In this document: in pieces, positions 1-6,700 of the stretch | How positions within the stretch are numbered: the stretch's first letter is position 1 | How the letters are laid out: each line of letters opens with the position of its first letter | NCBI GenBank assembly: GCA_022572105.1 | Contig: JACZWN010000137.1 | Location: 1 to 9,505 of the forward strand | Direction: 5' to 3' | DNA from: Pseudomonadota bacterium | GTDB taxonomy: Bacteria > Pseudomonadota > Alphaproteobacteria > Kiloniellales > J153 | DNA: 9,505 nucleotides | Made by a program: the position numbers and the translations under genes | The notes under the pieces: model-generated | Database searches by the model: none | The model's input: only the letters and a program-made list of their open reading frames with translations | Told to the model about the DNA's origin: nothing

Positions 1-588
1 GTCGCGGGTCGGCGCCGGCTCGATGACCGTGGTCTTGCCCGGCGCGCTCAGCCCGGCCAGCAGGATCGCGGACTTGACCTGCGCCGAGGCGACCGGCAGA
101 TGGTAGCGGATCGGGCTCGGGCTGGCGGCGCCCTTGATGGTGAGCGGCAGGCGCCCGCCGTCCCGGGCGGCGATCCGGGCGCCCATCTCCGTGAGCGGCG
201 CGATCACCCGGCCCATGGGCCGGGCGCGCAGGCTGGCGTCGCCGGTCAGCGTCGCGGTCAGGGGATGGCCGGCGAGCAACCCCATCAGCAGGCGCGCGCC
301 GGTGCCCGAGTTGCCCAGGTCCAAGACCTGCTCCGGCTCCACCAGGGCGCCCAGGCCGCGGCCCCAGACCCGCCAGACCCGCTCGGCGTCGCACTCGATC
401 TCGGCGCCGAGCGCGCGCAAGGCCTGGGCGGTGCGCAGGACATCCTCGCCCTCGAGCAGGCCGTGGATTTCGGTCTCGCCCACGGCCAGGCCGCCTATTA
501 TGAGCGCGCGGTGCGAGATCGACTTGTCGCCCGGAATCCGGGCCACGCCGGTAAGCGCGGAACTGGGTCGGGCGGTGAGCGGTCGCAT
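1..588 (-). CDS. aroA: 3-phosphoshikimate 1-carboxyvinyltransferase (EPSP synthase), partial, N-terminal 196 residues
   Basis: Cytosolic enzyme of the shikimate pathway that joins shikimate-3-phosphate and PEP to give EPSP, leading to chorismate. The gene runs off the left edge, and 196 of the usual roughly 440 codons are present. Visible motifs: PGDKSISHR with K22, S23 and R27 for substrate binding; LGNSGTGAR (residues 91-99); RPMGR (123-127); SAQ (168-170); and IEPAPTRD at the edge. The layout matches the class II lineage (CP4-like GLLEGEDV and MASAQVKSA-type stretches). However, the residue aligned with the Ala that makes CP4 glyphosate-insensitive is Gly95 here, so a normal sensitive enzyme is inferred. 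The ATG at 588 is the only plausible start: upstream in frame there is no start codon before the stop at 637-639. No good Shine-Dalgarno is visible. It is divergent from the FYDLN gene. In many alphaproteobacteria cmk and rpsA follow aroA, which cannot be seen here. Confidence 0.97.
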   Translation of the reverse strand, partial: MRPLTARPSSALTGVARIPGDKSISHRALIIGGLAVGETEIHGLLEGEDVLRTAQALRALGAEIECDAERVWRVWGRGLGALVEPEQVLDLGNSGTGARLLMGLLAGHPLTATLTGDASLRARPMGRVIAPLTEMGARIAARDGGRLPLTIKGAASPSPIRYHLPVASAQVKSAILLAGLSAPGKTTVIEPAPTRD

Positions 589-633
589 GGGGATCGCGAA
601 GTCCCGGGGTGTTTGCCTCGGACGAAGGCCCCG

Positions 634-661
634 TCTCTAGCATATCTCCACGGCGGGACAA
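634..661 (-). promoter_or_regulatory. Candidate aroA promoter
   Basis: On the minus strand TTGTCC (656-661) is followed after 14 nt by GCTAGAGA (634-641). This resembles the housekeeping consensus described for Caulobacter (TTGaCgS, 10-14 nt, GCTANAWC), with one mismatch in the invariant part of the -10 element. It would give aroA a leader of roughly 40 nt. It is based on motif matching only. Confidence 0.35.
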
Positions 662-674
662 GGGACGAGGGGTG

Positions 675-712
675 TTTACCTTTGGCGTCGATCGGCTATT
701 TACCTTTTGACA
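675..712 (+). promoter_or_regulatory. Possible promoter/operator upstream of the FYDLN gene
   Basis: TTTACCTTT occurs twice on the same strand (675-683 and 699-707), 24 nt apart start to start. The second copy runs into a perfect TTGACA (707-712). No convincing -10 element is seen 16-18 nt downstream, so only the -35-like box and the direct repeat can be pointed to. The position, about 65 nt before the start codon, suits regulation of the zinc-ribbon gene. Confidence 0.22.
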
Positions 713-777
713 GCGCCGATGGATCGTGGCACTTGGCTCGCCCGAGATCGCGGGGCAACGTTGGTGGAGGGTTGGGT

Positions 778-1185
778 GTGGCCAAGCCGGAGTGGGGCGT
801 CAAGCGGCTCTGTCAGAGTTGCGCGACCAAGTTCTATGATCTGGGCCGTTCCCCCATCGCCTGTCCGCAGTGCGGTGCGCGGTTCGATCCGGAGGCGCTG
901 CTCAAGTCGCGCCGCAGCCGCCCGACCGCGGCGTCCAAGCCGGCAAAACCGCCGGCGAAAGCGCCCGTGGCCGAGGAGACGGGGCGGCCAGACAATGAGT
1001 TGCCCGACGAATCGCCCGACGAATCGCCCGACGAATCGAGTGTCGATCCGGGCGGCGATGACCAGACCGTTAAGGACGTCGCCGACGACGGGGATGATGC
1101 CTCGGTCATCGGGAATACCTCCGAGATCGGAAAGGACGCCGACCTATCCGACGTGGTGGTCACCGGCGCCGACAAAGACGACTGA
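778..1185 (+). CDS. FYDLN-type zinc-ribbon protein with acidic tail (TIGR02300-like)
   Basis: A 135-residue protein of unknown biochemical role. The first 38 residues form a zinc ribbon with paired CxxC motifs (C12/C15 and C29/C32) around the family hallmark FYDL (residues 19-22). The family name comes from FYDLN; here the next residue is Gly. A Lys/Ala/Pro-rich linker (about 45-65) leads to a strongly acidic Asp/Glu tail to the C-terminus, including three copies of PDES (76-87). The GTG at 778 is chosen because GGAGG lies at 766-770 with a 7-nt spacer and because the ribbon starts directly after it. An open frame extends further upstream but shows no homology. The gene is divergent from aroA, a pairing I recall as common in alphaproteobacteria. 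The ribbon suggests nucleic-acid or protein binding, but that is inference only. Confidence 0.88.
   Translation: MAKPEWGVKRLCQSCATKFYDLGRSPIACPQCGARFDPEALLKSRRSRPTAASKPAKPPAKAPVAEETGRPDNELPDESPDESPDESSVDPGGDDQTVKDVADDGDDASVIGNTSEIGKDADLSDVVVTGADKDD
1003..1038 (+). repeat. Three perfect tandem copies of a 12-bp unit inside the FYDLN gene
   Basis: CCCGACGAATCG is repeated three times without mismatch at 1003-1014, 1015-1026 and 1027-1038. Each copy encodes Pro-Asp-Glu-Ser in the acidic tail. In-frame 12-bp units can be gained or lost by slippage without shifting the frame, so tail length may vary between strains. Confidence 0.9.
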
Positions 1186-1234
1186 GGCGAGCCGGTCCAA
1201 GCCCCCCGGTTGAAGCATCCCGCATCCAGGCTTC

Positions 1235-1262
1235 ACCCGGTCAAAGCTCCGGGTCCATTTTT
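1235..1262 (+). terminator. Probable rho-independent terminator of the FYDLN gene
   Basis: A 6-bp GC-rich stem, ACCCGG (1235-1240) with CCGGGT (1249-1254), has an 8-nt loop and is followed by CCA and a run of five T (1258-1262). It lies 50 nt after the stop codon and before the tRNA, where a terminator would be expected. The stem is short and the T tract is offset by 3 nt, so strength is uncertain. Confidence 0.5.
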
Positions 1263-1343
1263 CGCTTGCGCTCACCCCGGGCGCTTCCTAATTTTCCGGC
1301 CGGCGCCGCCGCCTGCGCACGCGGGCCCGGCCGCCCACCCCAT

Positions 1344-1419
<76 letters not shown>

Positions 1420-1498
1420 ATAATTTCCCAATAATTTCTGGGGCTTATACCAAGGATCAGTGATAAAGACCCATAGAGAGGGCTTCCCGTGGTTTCCG

Positions 1499-1564
1499 GC
1501 TAGGCGCACCGGTCGCGGCGATGCCTCGGCATCGCAAGACGGGGGCCCCGTCCAGAAGCCTAGC
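1499..1564 (+). ncRNA. Possible structured RNA: stem enclosing two hairpins
   Basis: GCTAGGC (1499-1505) pairs perfectly with GCCTAGC (1558-1564) and encloses two adjacent perfect hairpins: GCGATGC-CTCG-GCATCGC (1518-1535) and GACGGG-GGC-CCCGTC (1538-1552). This gives a three-way-junction-like fold of 66 nt. The strand is unknown because the same pairing exists on the complement. No known RNA family is recognised, and no expression evidence exists in the sequence. Confidence 0.25.
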
Positions 1565-1661
1565 GACGTCCGCCAGGGTGATTGCGGGCGAAAGCCACGG
1601 AGAAGCCGCCGTCCCGGTCGCGTCCGCTTTTCCCCGGAGGGCGTCAGGAAGCCTGAACGAC

Positions 1662-1701
1662 CCGTCCTCCGCAGCCGCGGCGCTGCCGCTGCGGAGGGTG
1701 G
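1662..1701. repeat. Strong inverted repeat, 14-bp stem
   Basis: CCTCCGCAGC (1666-1675) is perfectly complementary to GCTGCGGAGG (1688-1697) across a 12-nt loop. As RNA on the plus strand the stem extends by two G:U and two C:G pairs to 1662-1675/1688-1701. No T tract follows, so a rho-independent terminator is unlikely. It is the most stable-looking hairpin of the gene-free segment. Confidence 0.75.
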
Positions 1702-1740
1702 ATGCTCCGCAGGACCCGCGGCTTCCCTGCTACCCACCCG

Positions 1741-1779
1741 ATGGCCGGCCGGATCGCCTGCACGATCCCTATGGGCCAT
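1741..1779. repeat. Nested inverted repeat upstream of the MFS gene
   Basis: An outer stem ATGGCC (1741-1746)/GGCCAT (1774-1779) and an inner stem GGATCG (1751-1756)/CGATCC (1763-1768) with a 6-nt loop stack into one interrupted hairpin. It lies just before the repeat copy at 1782-1800 that carries the putative MFS promoter. Confidence 0.6.
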
Positions 1780-1781
1780 TA

Positions 1782-1800
1782 GCAACGCTCCTCTTGGTAT
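1782..1800 (-). repeat. Dispersed ATACCAA repeat, copy with GCGTTGC extension (left of the MFS gene)
   Basis: On the minus strand this reads ATACCAAGAGGAGCGTTGC. It matches the copy at 3015-3031 (ATACCAAAGAGCGTTGC) apart from a 2-nt gap and about one substitution, and both are followed by a similar RATGG stretch. The two copies are in the same orientation and bracket the MFS gene. Confidence 0.65.
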
Positions 1801-1803
1801 AAT
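1795..1803 (+). promoter_or_regulatory. Extended -10 promoter for the MFS gene
   Basis: TGGTATAAT is a perfect extended -10 (TGN followed by TATAAT at 1798-1803). No -35 match is seen at normal spacing, which extended -10 promoters can dispense with. The predicted start of transcription, about 7 nt downstream, falls only a few nt before the ATG at 1815. This suggests a leaderless or nearly leaderless mRNA and agrees with the absence of a Shine-Dalgarno. The TTGGTAT part belongs to the dispersed repeat. Confidence 0.45.
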
Positions 1804-1814
1804 AAGCTCCGGCG

Positions 1815-2990
1815 ATGAACGGCGGGTCTCATCAGGCAACGGGTATCGCTTTGGGCGGTCTTATCGCTCTCGCCGCGGCGATGGGCATCGGCCGTTTCGT
1901 TTATACGCCGATCCTGCCATTCATGGAGGAAAGCCTCGGGCTGACGAAAGCCGACGCTGGAGTGATCGCTTCGGCGAACTTTCTCGGCTATCTCCTTGGT
2001 GCCCTGGCCGCTTCAACCGCGGCGCTGCCGGGCGGGCGGCGCGGCTGGTTCCTCGCGGCCTTGGCAATGAGCGCAGTTTCGACCGGGGCCATGGGGCTCG
2101 GGTCGTCGATGGCGGCGTTCCTGGGGTTGCGCTTCCTTGGCGGGGTCGCAAGCGCGTTCGTTCTCGTCTTCGCGTCGGCGCTGGTTTTGGACCGCCTGGA
2201 GGCGGCCCGGCGTTCCGGTCTCTCCGCCGTGCATTTCGCCGGCGTCGGTTGCGGGATCGTGGTCTCCGCGGTGCTCGTCTCGGGGCTCGCCGCCGAAGGC
2301 TACGGCTGGCGGGCTTTATGGCTTTGGAACGGGGCGGTTTCCTTGCTTGCGCTCGCGGCCGTGGTTCGGCTGGTCCCGGGCGCGGCCGAAGCCGAGCCGC
2401 CGGCGGCATCATCCCGAAACGCCGGCATCGATCGCCGGCTGCTCGCGCTCATCGTGGCCTATGGGCTGTTCGGCTTCGGCTACGTGATCACGGCGACGTT
2501 CATCTCGACGATGGTGAGAACGTCACCCGAGATTCGATCCATCGAACCGGTGATATGGCTTGTGGTCGGTCTGGCCGCGGTCCCTTCGGTGGCGCTGTGG
2601 ACGTGGATCGGGCGCCGCTGGGGCAACCATCGCGGCTTCGCGATCGCGTGTCTTGCCGAGGCGGTCGGCGTGGCGATGTCGGTTCTCGCGACCGATGCCT
2701 TGCTGGTCGTCGTGTCCGCGGCGCTGCTTGGGGGAACCTTCGTGGGGATCACGGCATTGGGGTTGATCCGTGCGCGCCGCCTTTCGACCGGCGATCCACG
2801 CCGCAGCCTCGGGTTCATGACCGCGGCCTTCGGCCTCGGACAGATGATCGGCCCGACCTTCGCCGGGCTCGCCTACGGCCTCGGCGACAGCTTTTTGGTG
2901 CCCTCGCTGGTGGCAGCGGCGGCCTTGCTGGTCGCGGCGGGCCTGGTCATGGATCCCGGGGCGCGGCCCGGCCCGCAGGCCGCCCGCTAG
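1815..2990 (+). CDS. MFS transporter, YbfB/YjiJ family-like
   Basis: A 391-residue inner-membrane protein with about 12 hydrophobic segments separated by a hydrophilic central loop (about residues 192-207), the usual MFS two-bundle layout. Segment 1 ends in MGIGRFVYTPILP (23-35), the signature I associate with the YbfB/YjiJ group (DUF1228). The loop after segment 2 has PGGRR (72-76), the basic loop typical of MFS proteins. The substrate is unknown. The ATG at 1815 gives a normal-length first segment; no Shine-Dalgarno precedes it, but an extended -10 box sits 12 nt upstream, so leaderless translation is possible. The gene stands alone, convergent with the HAD gene across a 40-nt gap, and is bracketed by same-orientation repeat copies at 1782-1800 and 3015-3031, which hints that it may be a movable cassette. 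Confidence 0.9.
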   Translation: MNGGSHQATGIALGGLIALAAAMGIGRFVYTPILPFMEESLGLTKADAGVIASANFLGYLLGALAASTAALPGGRRGWFLAALAMSAVSTGAMGLGSSMAAFLGLRFLGGVASAFVLVFASALVLDRLEAARRSGLSAVHFAGVGCGIVVSAVLVSGLAAEGYGWRALWLWNGAVSLLALAAVVRLVPGAAEAEPPAASSRNAGIDRRLLALIVAYGLFGFGYVITATFISTMVRTSPEIRSIEPVIWLVVGLAAVPSVALWTWIGRRWGNHRGFAIACLAEAVGVAMSVLATDALLVVVSAALLGGTFVGITALGLIRARRLSTGDPRRSLGFMTAAFGLGQMIGPTFAGLAYGLGDSFLVPSLVAAAALLVAAGLVMDPGARPGPQAAR

Positions 2991-3014
2991 CGGTGATCGA
3001 GCCCCCATCCATCC

Positions 3015-3034
3015 GCAACGCTCTTTGGTATCAG
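3015..3034 (-). repeat. Dispersed ATACCAA repeat overlapping the HAD stop codon
   Basis: On the minus strand CTGATACCAAAGAGCGTTGC starts at the TGA stop of the HAD gene (3031-3033) and fills the short gap between the convergent MFS and HAD genes. It is the second GCGTTGC-type copy. There is no T tract, so it is not an obvious rho-independent terminator, though its position at two 3' ends suggests a transcript-end or stability role. Confidence 0.65.
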
Positions 3035-3741
3035 CCTGACATGGGAGGAGTCGCGTTCTCAAGGGCGTTGAAGATGGCCTCCAGGTCGGTGAAGTCGGGA
3101 ACGACGCGGGTGGCGCCTGCGGCGGCGAGGCGCTCGGCGCGCCCGCCGGTTCCGACTCCGACGCAGGGCAGGCCGAGGCTGGTCGCGGTGCGCACGTCCC
3201 AGACGCCGTCGCCGATGCACACGATGCGCGCGAAGTCATCCACGCCGGCATGCTCTCGCGCCCGGGCGATGGCGGCGCGCACGATGTCTTGGCGCGACGG
3301 TCCGTCCTCGCCGAAGGCGGCCGGCAGGCCGTCGAGGTCGAGGCCCGGGCGGCGGATCTTATACCGCGCTGCCTCGCGCCAGCCGCCGGTGGCGAGCGCC
3401 ATGGCCCAGTCGGCCCGCGCGCGCACCGCGGCGAGCAGCCCGGCGGCGCCGGGGAGCGCGGCATAGGCGCCATCGCGGCTGGCGGCCTCGGCGAGCCGGG
3501 TGCAGAACGCCGACTGCAGGCGGCCGAGCTCGTCGGCGCTCGGCTCGCGGCCCTGGCGCTCGCGGATGACCTGGGCCGCGATGCCGGGGTCGGTGACGTG
3601 GTCGTAGCGCGCCCAGTCGGTATCGACGTCGGCAATGCCGAGTGCTTCGTGGAAGGCCGCGACGAAGCATTCGCCGTCCAGCTCGTAGGACTGCACCAGC
3701 GTGCCGTCGACATCGAAGATGGCGAGCTTACCGGGCGGCAT
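3031..3741 (-). CDS. HAD-superfamily hydrolase (phosphatase-like)
   Basis: A 236-residue soluble protein with all HAD core motifs. Motif I is FDVDGTL with nucleophile D10 and acid/base D12; motif II is the ATGG stretch with T118; the motif III lysine is probably K128; motif IV is GDGVWD with D178 and D182 for Mg2+. The helical stretch between motifs I and II (about 16-105) fits a C1-cap phosphatase of the phosphoglycolate phosphatase/beta-phosphoglucomutase kind. The Trp in GDGVWD is less usual than the GDxxxD of those groups, so I do not name a substrate. The ATG lies 11 nt after the stop of the oxidoreductase gene, with a G-rich AGGGGG overlapping that stop as a plausible ribosome-binding site, so the two genes are probably co-transcribed and translationally coupled. 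A link to 2-oxoacid metabolism is only suggested by this position. Confidence 0.9.
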   Translation of the reverse strand: MPPGKLAIFDVDGTLVQSYELDGECFVAAFHEALGIADVDTDWARYDHVTDPGIAAQVIRERQGREPSADELGRLQSAFCTRLAEAASRDGAYAALPGAAGLLAAVRARADWAMALATGGWREAARYKIRRPGLDLDGLPAAFGEDGPSRQDIVRAAIARAREHAGVDDFARIVCIGDGVWDVRTATSLGLPCVGVGTGGRAERLAAAGATRVVPDFTDLEAIFNALENATPPMSG

Positions 3742-3752
3742 GGGCCGGCCCC

Positions 3753-6700
3753 CTACTCCGCCGCGGTCTTGCGGGCTTCGGGGTTGCGGAAGGCCTGGAG
3801 CAGTTGCGTTTGGTGCGCCTCGGCGACCTCGAGGTGGCGCTCCTTGACGTGGCCGTAGCCGCGGATGCCCTCGGGCACCGAGGCCAGCTCGACGGCGAGC
3901 GCGTGGGTCTCGGGGTCGAGCCCGGCCAGGACCTCGTCCATGAGCGTCTCGTAGTCGACGATTAGGCGCCGCTCGCGCTTGCGCTCGGCGGAATAGCCGA
4001 AGACGTCGAAGACGGTGCCGCGCAGGCCGCGCAAGCGCGCGAGCAGCTTCATGGCCTGGAATATCCAGGGGCCGAACTCGCGCTTGATGAGATGTCCGGT
4101 CTCCGGGTCGCGCCGGGAGAAGAGCGGCGGCGCCAGGTGGAAGTGCAGCTTGAAGTCGCCTTCGAACTGCGCGCCCAGCTTGGCCGCGAACTCCGGCGCC
4201 GCATAGAGCCGCCCGACCTCGTACTCGTCTTTGTAGGCGAGCAGCTTGAAGTAATAACGCGCGACCGCCTCGGCGAGCCCGGCCATGCCCGGCGCGCGCG
4301 CCGTTTCGGCGGCGCGGACGCGTTCGACAAGCGCCGTGTAGCGGGCCGCGTAGGCGGCGTCCTGATAGTCGGTCAGGAAGTCCACGCGGCGCGCCACCAG
4401 CTCGTCCAGGTCACCCGACAGGTCGTGGCTGCGCGGTTCGGCGCGCGGCTTGGCCAGCGCCTCCACGGCGGCCAGGTCGTGGGCCGCCCGGCGGCCCCAG
4501 AGGAGCGCCGCCTTGTTGGTCTCGACCGCGACCCCGTTGAGCTGGATGGCGCGTTCCATCGCCTCGAGCGAGAGCGGGATCAGGCCCTTCTGCCAGGCGT
4601 AGCCGACCATGAACAGGTTGGTCGCGATCGAATTGCCCAGGAGCGCGGTCGCGAGCCGCGTGGCGTCCAGGTACTCGACCCGCTCCTCGCCCACGGCTTC
4701 GCGGATCAAATCGTGCATCTGTTGGCTCGGGAAGTGCAGGTCCGGGTTGCGCGTGAAATCGCCGGTGATGGTCTGGTGGCTGTTGACGATGGCGTGGGTG
4801 GCGCCCGGCTGCATCTTGGACAGGGTCTCGAAGCCGGCCGCCACCACCAGGTCGCAGCCGAGCACCAGGCGCGCCCCGCCGGCCGAGATGCGCACGGCGT
4901 GGATGTCCTCGGGCGCGGCCGCCAGGCGCACGTGGCTGACCACGGCGCCGCCCTTCTGGGCCAGGCCCGCCATGTCGAGCACCGAGCAGCCCTTGCCCTC
5001 CAGGTGCGCCGCCATGCCCAGGAGCGCCCCGATGGTGATCACGCCGGTGCCGCCGACCCCGGTCACCAGGATGCCGTAAGGCTCGTCGAGCGCCGGCAGC
5101 TTGGGCTCGGGCAGGGCGTCCCAGGTCCCGGGCGTCTCCTGCGTCGTCCCGGCGCCGGGCTCGGGCCGGCGCAGGCGCCCGCCGTGCACGGTCACGAAGC
5201 TGGGACAGAAGCCGTTCACGCAGGAATAGTCCTTGTTGCAGGACCACTGATCGATCGCCCGCTTGCGCCCGAACTCGGTTTCCACCGGCACCACAGAGAG
5301 GCAGTTGGAGGCCACCGAGCAGTCGCCGCAGCCCTCGCACACCAGGTCGTTGATGAACACCCGCTTGGGCGGGTCCGGGTAGAGCCCGCGCTTGCGCCGG
5401 CGCCGTTTCTCCGCCGCGCAGGTCTGGTCATAGACGATGGCGGTTACCCCCGGAATCTCGCGCAGGTCGCGCTGGACCCGGTCCAGGTCGTCGCGGTGGC
5501 GCACGGTGACGCCGGGCGCCCATTCGACGCCGATGGGATACTTGTCGGGCTCGTCGGTCACCACGACGATCTTGCCGACCGCCTCGGCGTGGAGCTGGCG
5601 CGTGATCATGGCCGGGTCGAGGGGACCGTCCATCGGCTGCCCGCCGGTCATGGCGACGGCGTCGTTGTAGAGCACCTTGAAGGTGATGTTGACGCCGGCC
5701 GAAACGCAGGCGCGCACCGCCATGATGCCGGAATGGAAATAGGTGCCGTCGCCCAGGTTGACGAAGACGTGCTCGGTCTTGCTGAACGGCGAATACCCGA
5801 TCCAGGTCACGCCCTCGCCACCCATCTGGGTGAAGGTCGCGGTGTCGCGGTCCATCCACAGCACCATGTAGTGGCAGCCGATGCCGGCCAGCGCGCGGCT
5901 GCCCTCGGGCACCTTGGTCGAGGTGTTGTGCGGGCAGCCGGAGCAGAAATAGGGGATGCGCTCCATGGGCGCGGCGCCGACGCTCAACGCCTCCTCCTTC
6001 TCGACCAGGAAGCGCAGGCGCTCCTCGATGCGTTCGCTCGAATGGAAGCGCGCGATGCGCCTGGCGATGGCGCGCGCGACGCGCGCCGGCGTCAGCTCGT
6101 TGACCGAGGGCAGGATCCACTCGCCCTCCTCGTCGTATTTGCCGATCACCCGCGGGCGCGCATCGGCGCGCCAGTTGTAGAGCTGCTCCTTGATCTGGTT
6201 CTCCATCACCGCGCGCTTCTCCTCGACCACCAGGATCTCGTCGAGGCCCTCGGCGAAGGCGCGCAGTCCCGAGCGTTCGAGCGGCCAGGTCATGGCGACC
6301 TTGTAGACGGTCAGGCCGATCTCGGCGGCCAGGGCCTCGTCGATGCCCAGATCGTCGAGCGCCTGGCGCACGTCCAGGTAGGACTTGCCGGCGGTGACGA
6401 TGCCGAAGCGGCGCTTGGGCGAATCCAAGACAATGCGATCGAGCTTGTTGGCCCGCGCGAAGGCGAGCGCGGCCAGCACCTTGTAGCGGTGCAGCCGGTC
6501 TTCCTGCTCGAGCGGCTGGTCCGGCCAGCGGATGTTCAGGCCGCCGGGCGGCAGCTCGAAGTCGTCCGGCGTGGCGATCTCGACCCGGTGCGGATCGACC
6601 TGGACGCTGGCCGAGCTGTCGACCGTCTCGGCGATGGTCTTGAAGCCGACCCAGCAGCCGGAATAGCGGCTCATGGCCCAGCCGTAGAGGCCGAGGTCGA

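Larger units (their letters stand above)
1444..1807. mobile_element. Candidate MITE-like element with imperfect terminal inverted repeats
   Basis: The left end (GCTTATACCAAGGA from 1444) and the right end read on the other strand (GCTTATTATACCAAGAGG from 1807) match apart from short gaps. Further inside, both ends share CCCATAG (1470-1476 on +, 1770-1776 on -). Taken as TACCAAGG...CCTTGGTA-type ends, the unit is about 352 bp (1448-1799) flanked by TA on both sides (1446-1447, 1800-1801), as expected for TA-targeting IS630-type ends. It has no transposase. It could instead be a structured RNA gene or a chance arrangement of a dispersed intergenic repeat. Confidence 0.35.
1420..1814. other. Gene-free, hairpin-rich intergenic region
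   Basis: About 395 nt between the tRNA and the MFS gene, with no frame that looks protein-like on either strand. After the tRNA come two copies of AATAATTTC (about 1420 and 1430). Most of the rest lies between inverted ATACCAA repeats at 1444-1458 and 1791-1807. Within it are at least five GC-rich inverted repeats: 1499-1505/1558-1564, 1518-1524/1529-1535, 1538-1543/1547-1552, 1662-1675/1688-1701 and 1741-1779. I recognise no tmRNA, RNase P, SRP, 6S or riboswitch signature. Confidence 0.8.

Noticed and set aside
100..777. Upstream extension of the FYDLN-protein frame
   Set aside because: It lies antisense to aroA and shows no homology; the GTG at 778 has a strong ribosome-binding site and the conserved domain starts there.
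1590..1596. GAAA tetraloop-like hairpin and GCCAC near 1594, considered as a cobalamin or other riboswitch
   Set aside because: Only a 3-bp stem and none of the other conserved boxes of a known riboswitch class were found.
1521..1802. 93-residue plus-strand frame in the hairpin-rich spacer
   Set aside because: No ribosome-binding site, composition typical of random GC-rich frames, and the region is dominated by inverted repeats.
1460..3466. 668-residue plus-strand frame across the spacer, the MFS gene and part of the HAD gene
   Set aside because: Out of frame with the MFS gene and antisense to the HAD gene; the translation is Arg/Gly-rich without any recognisable domain.
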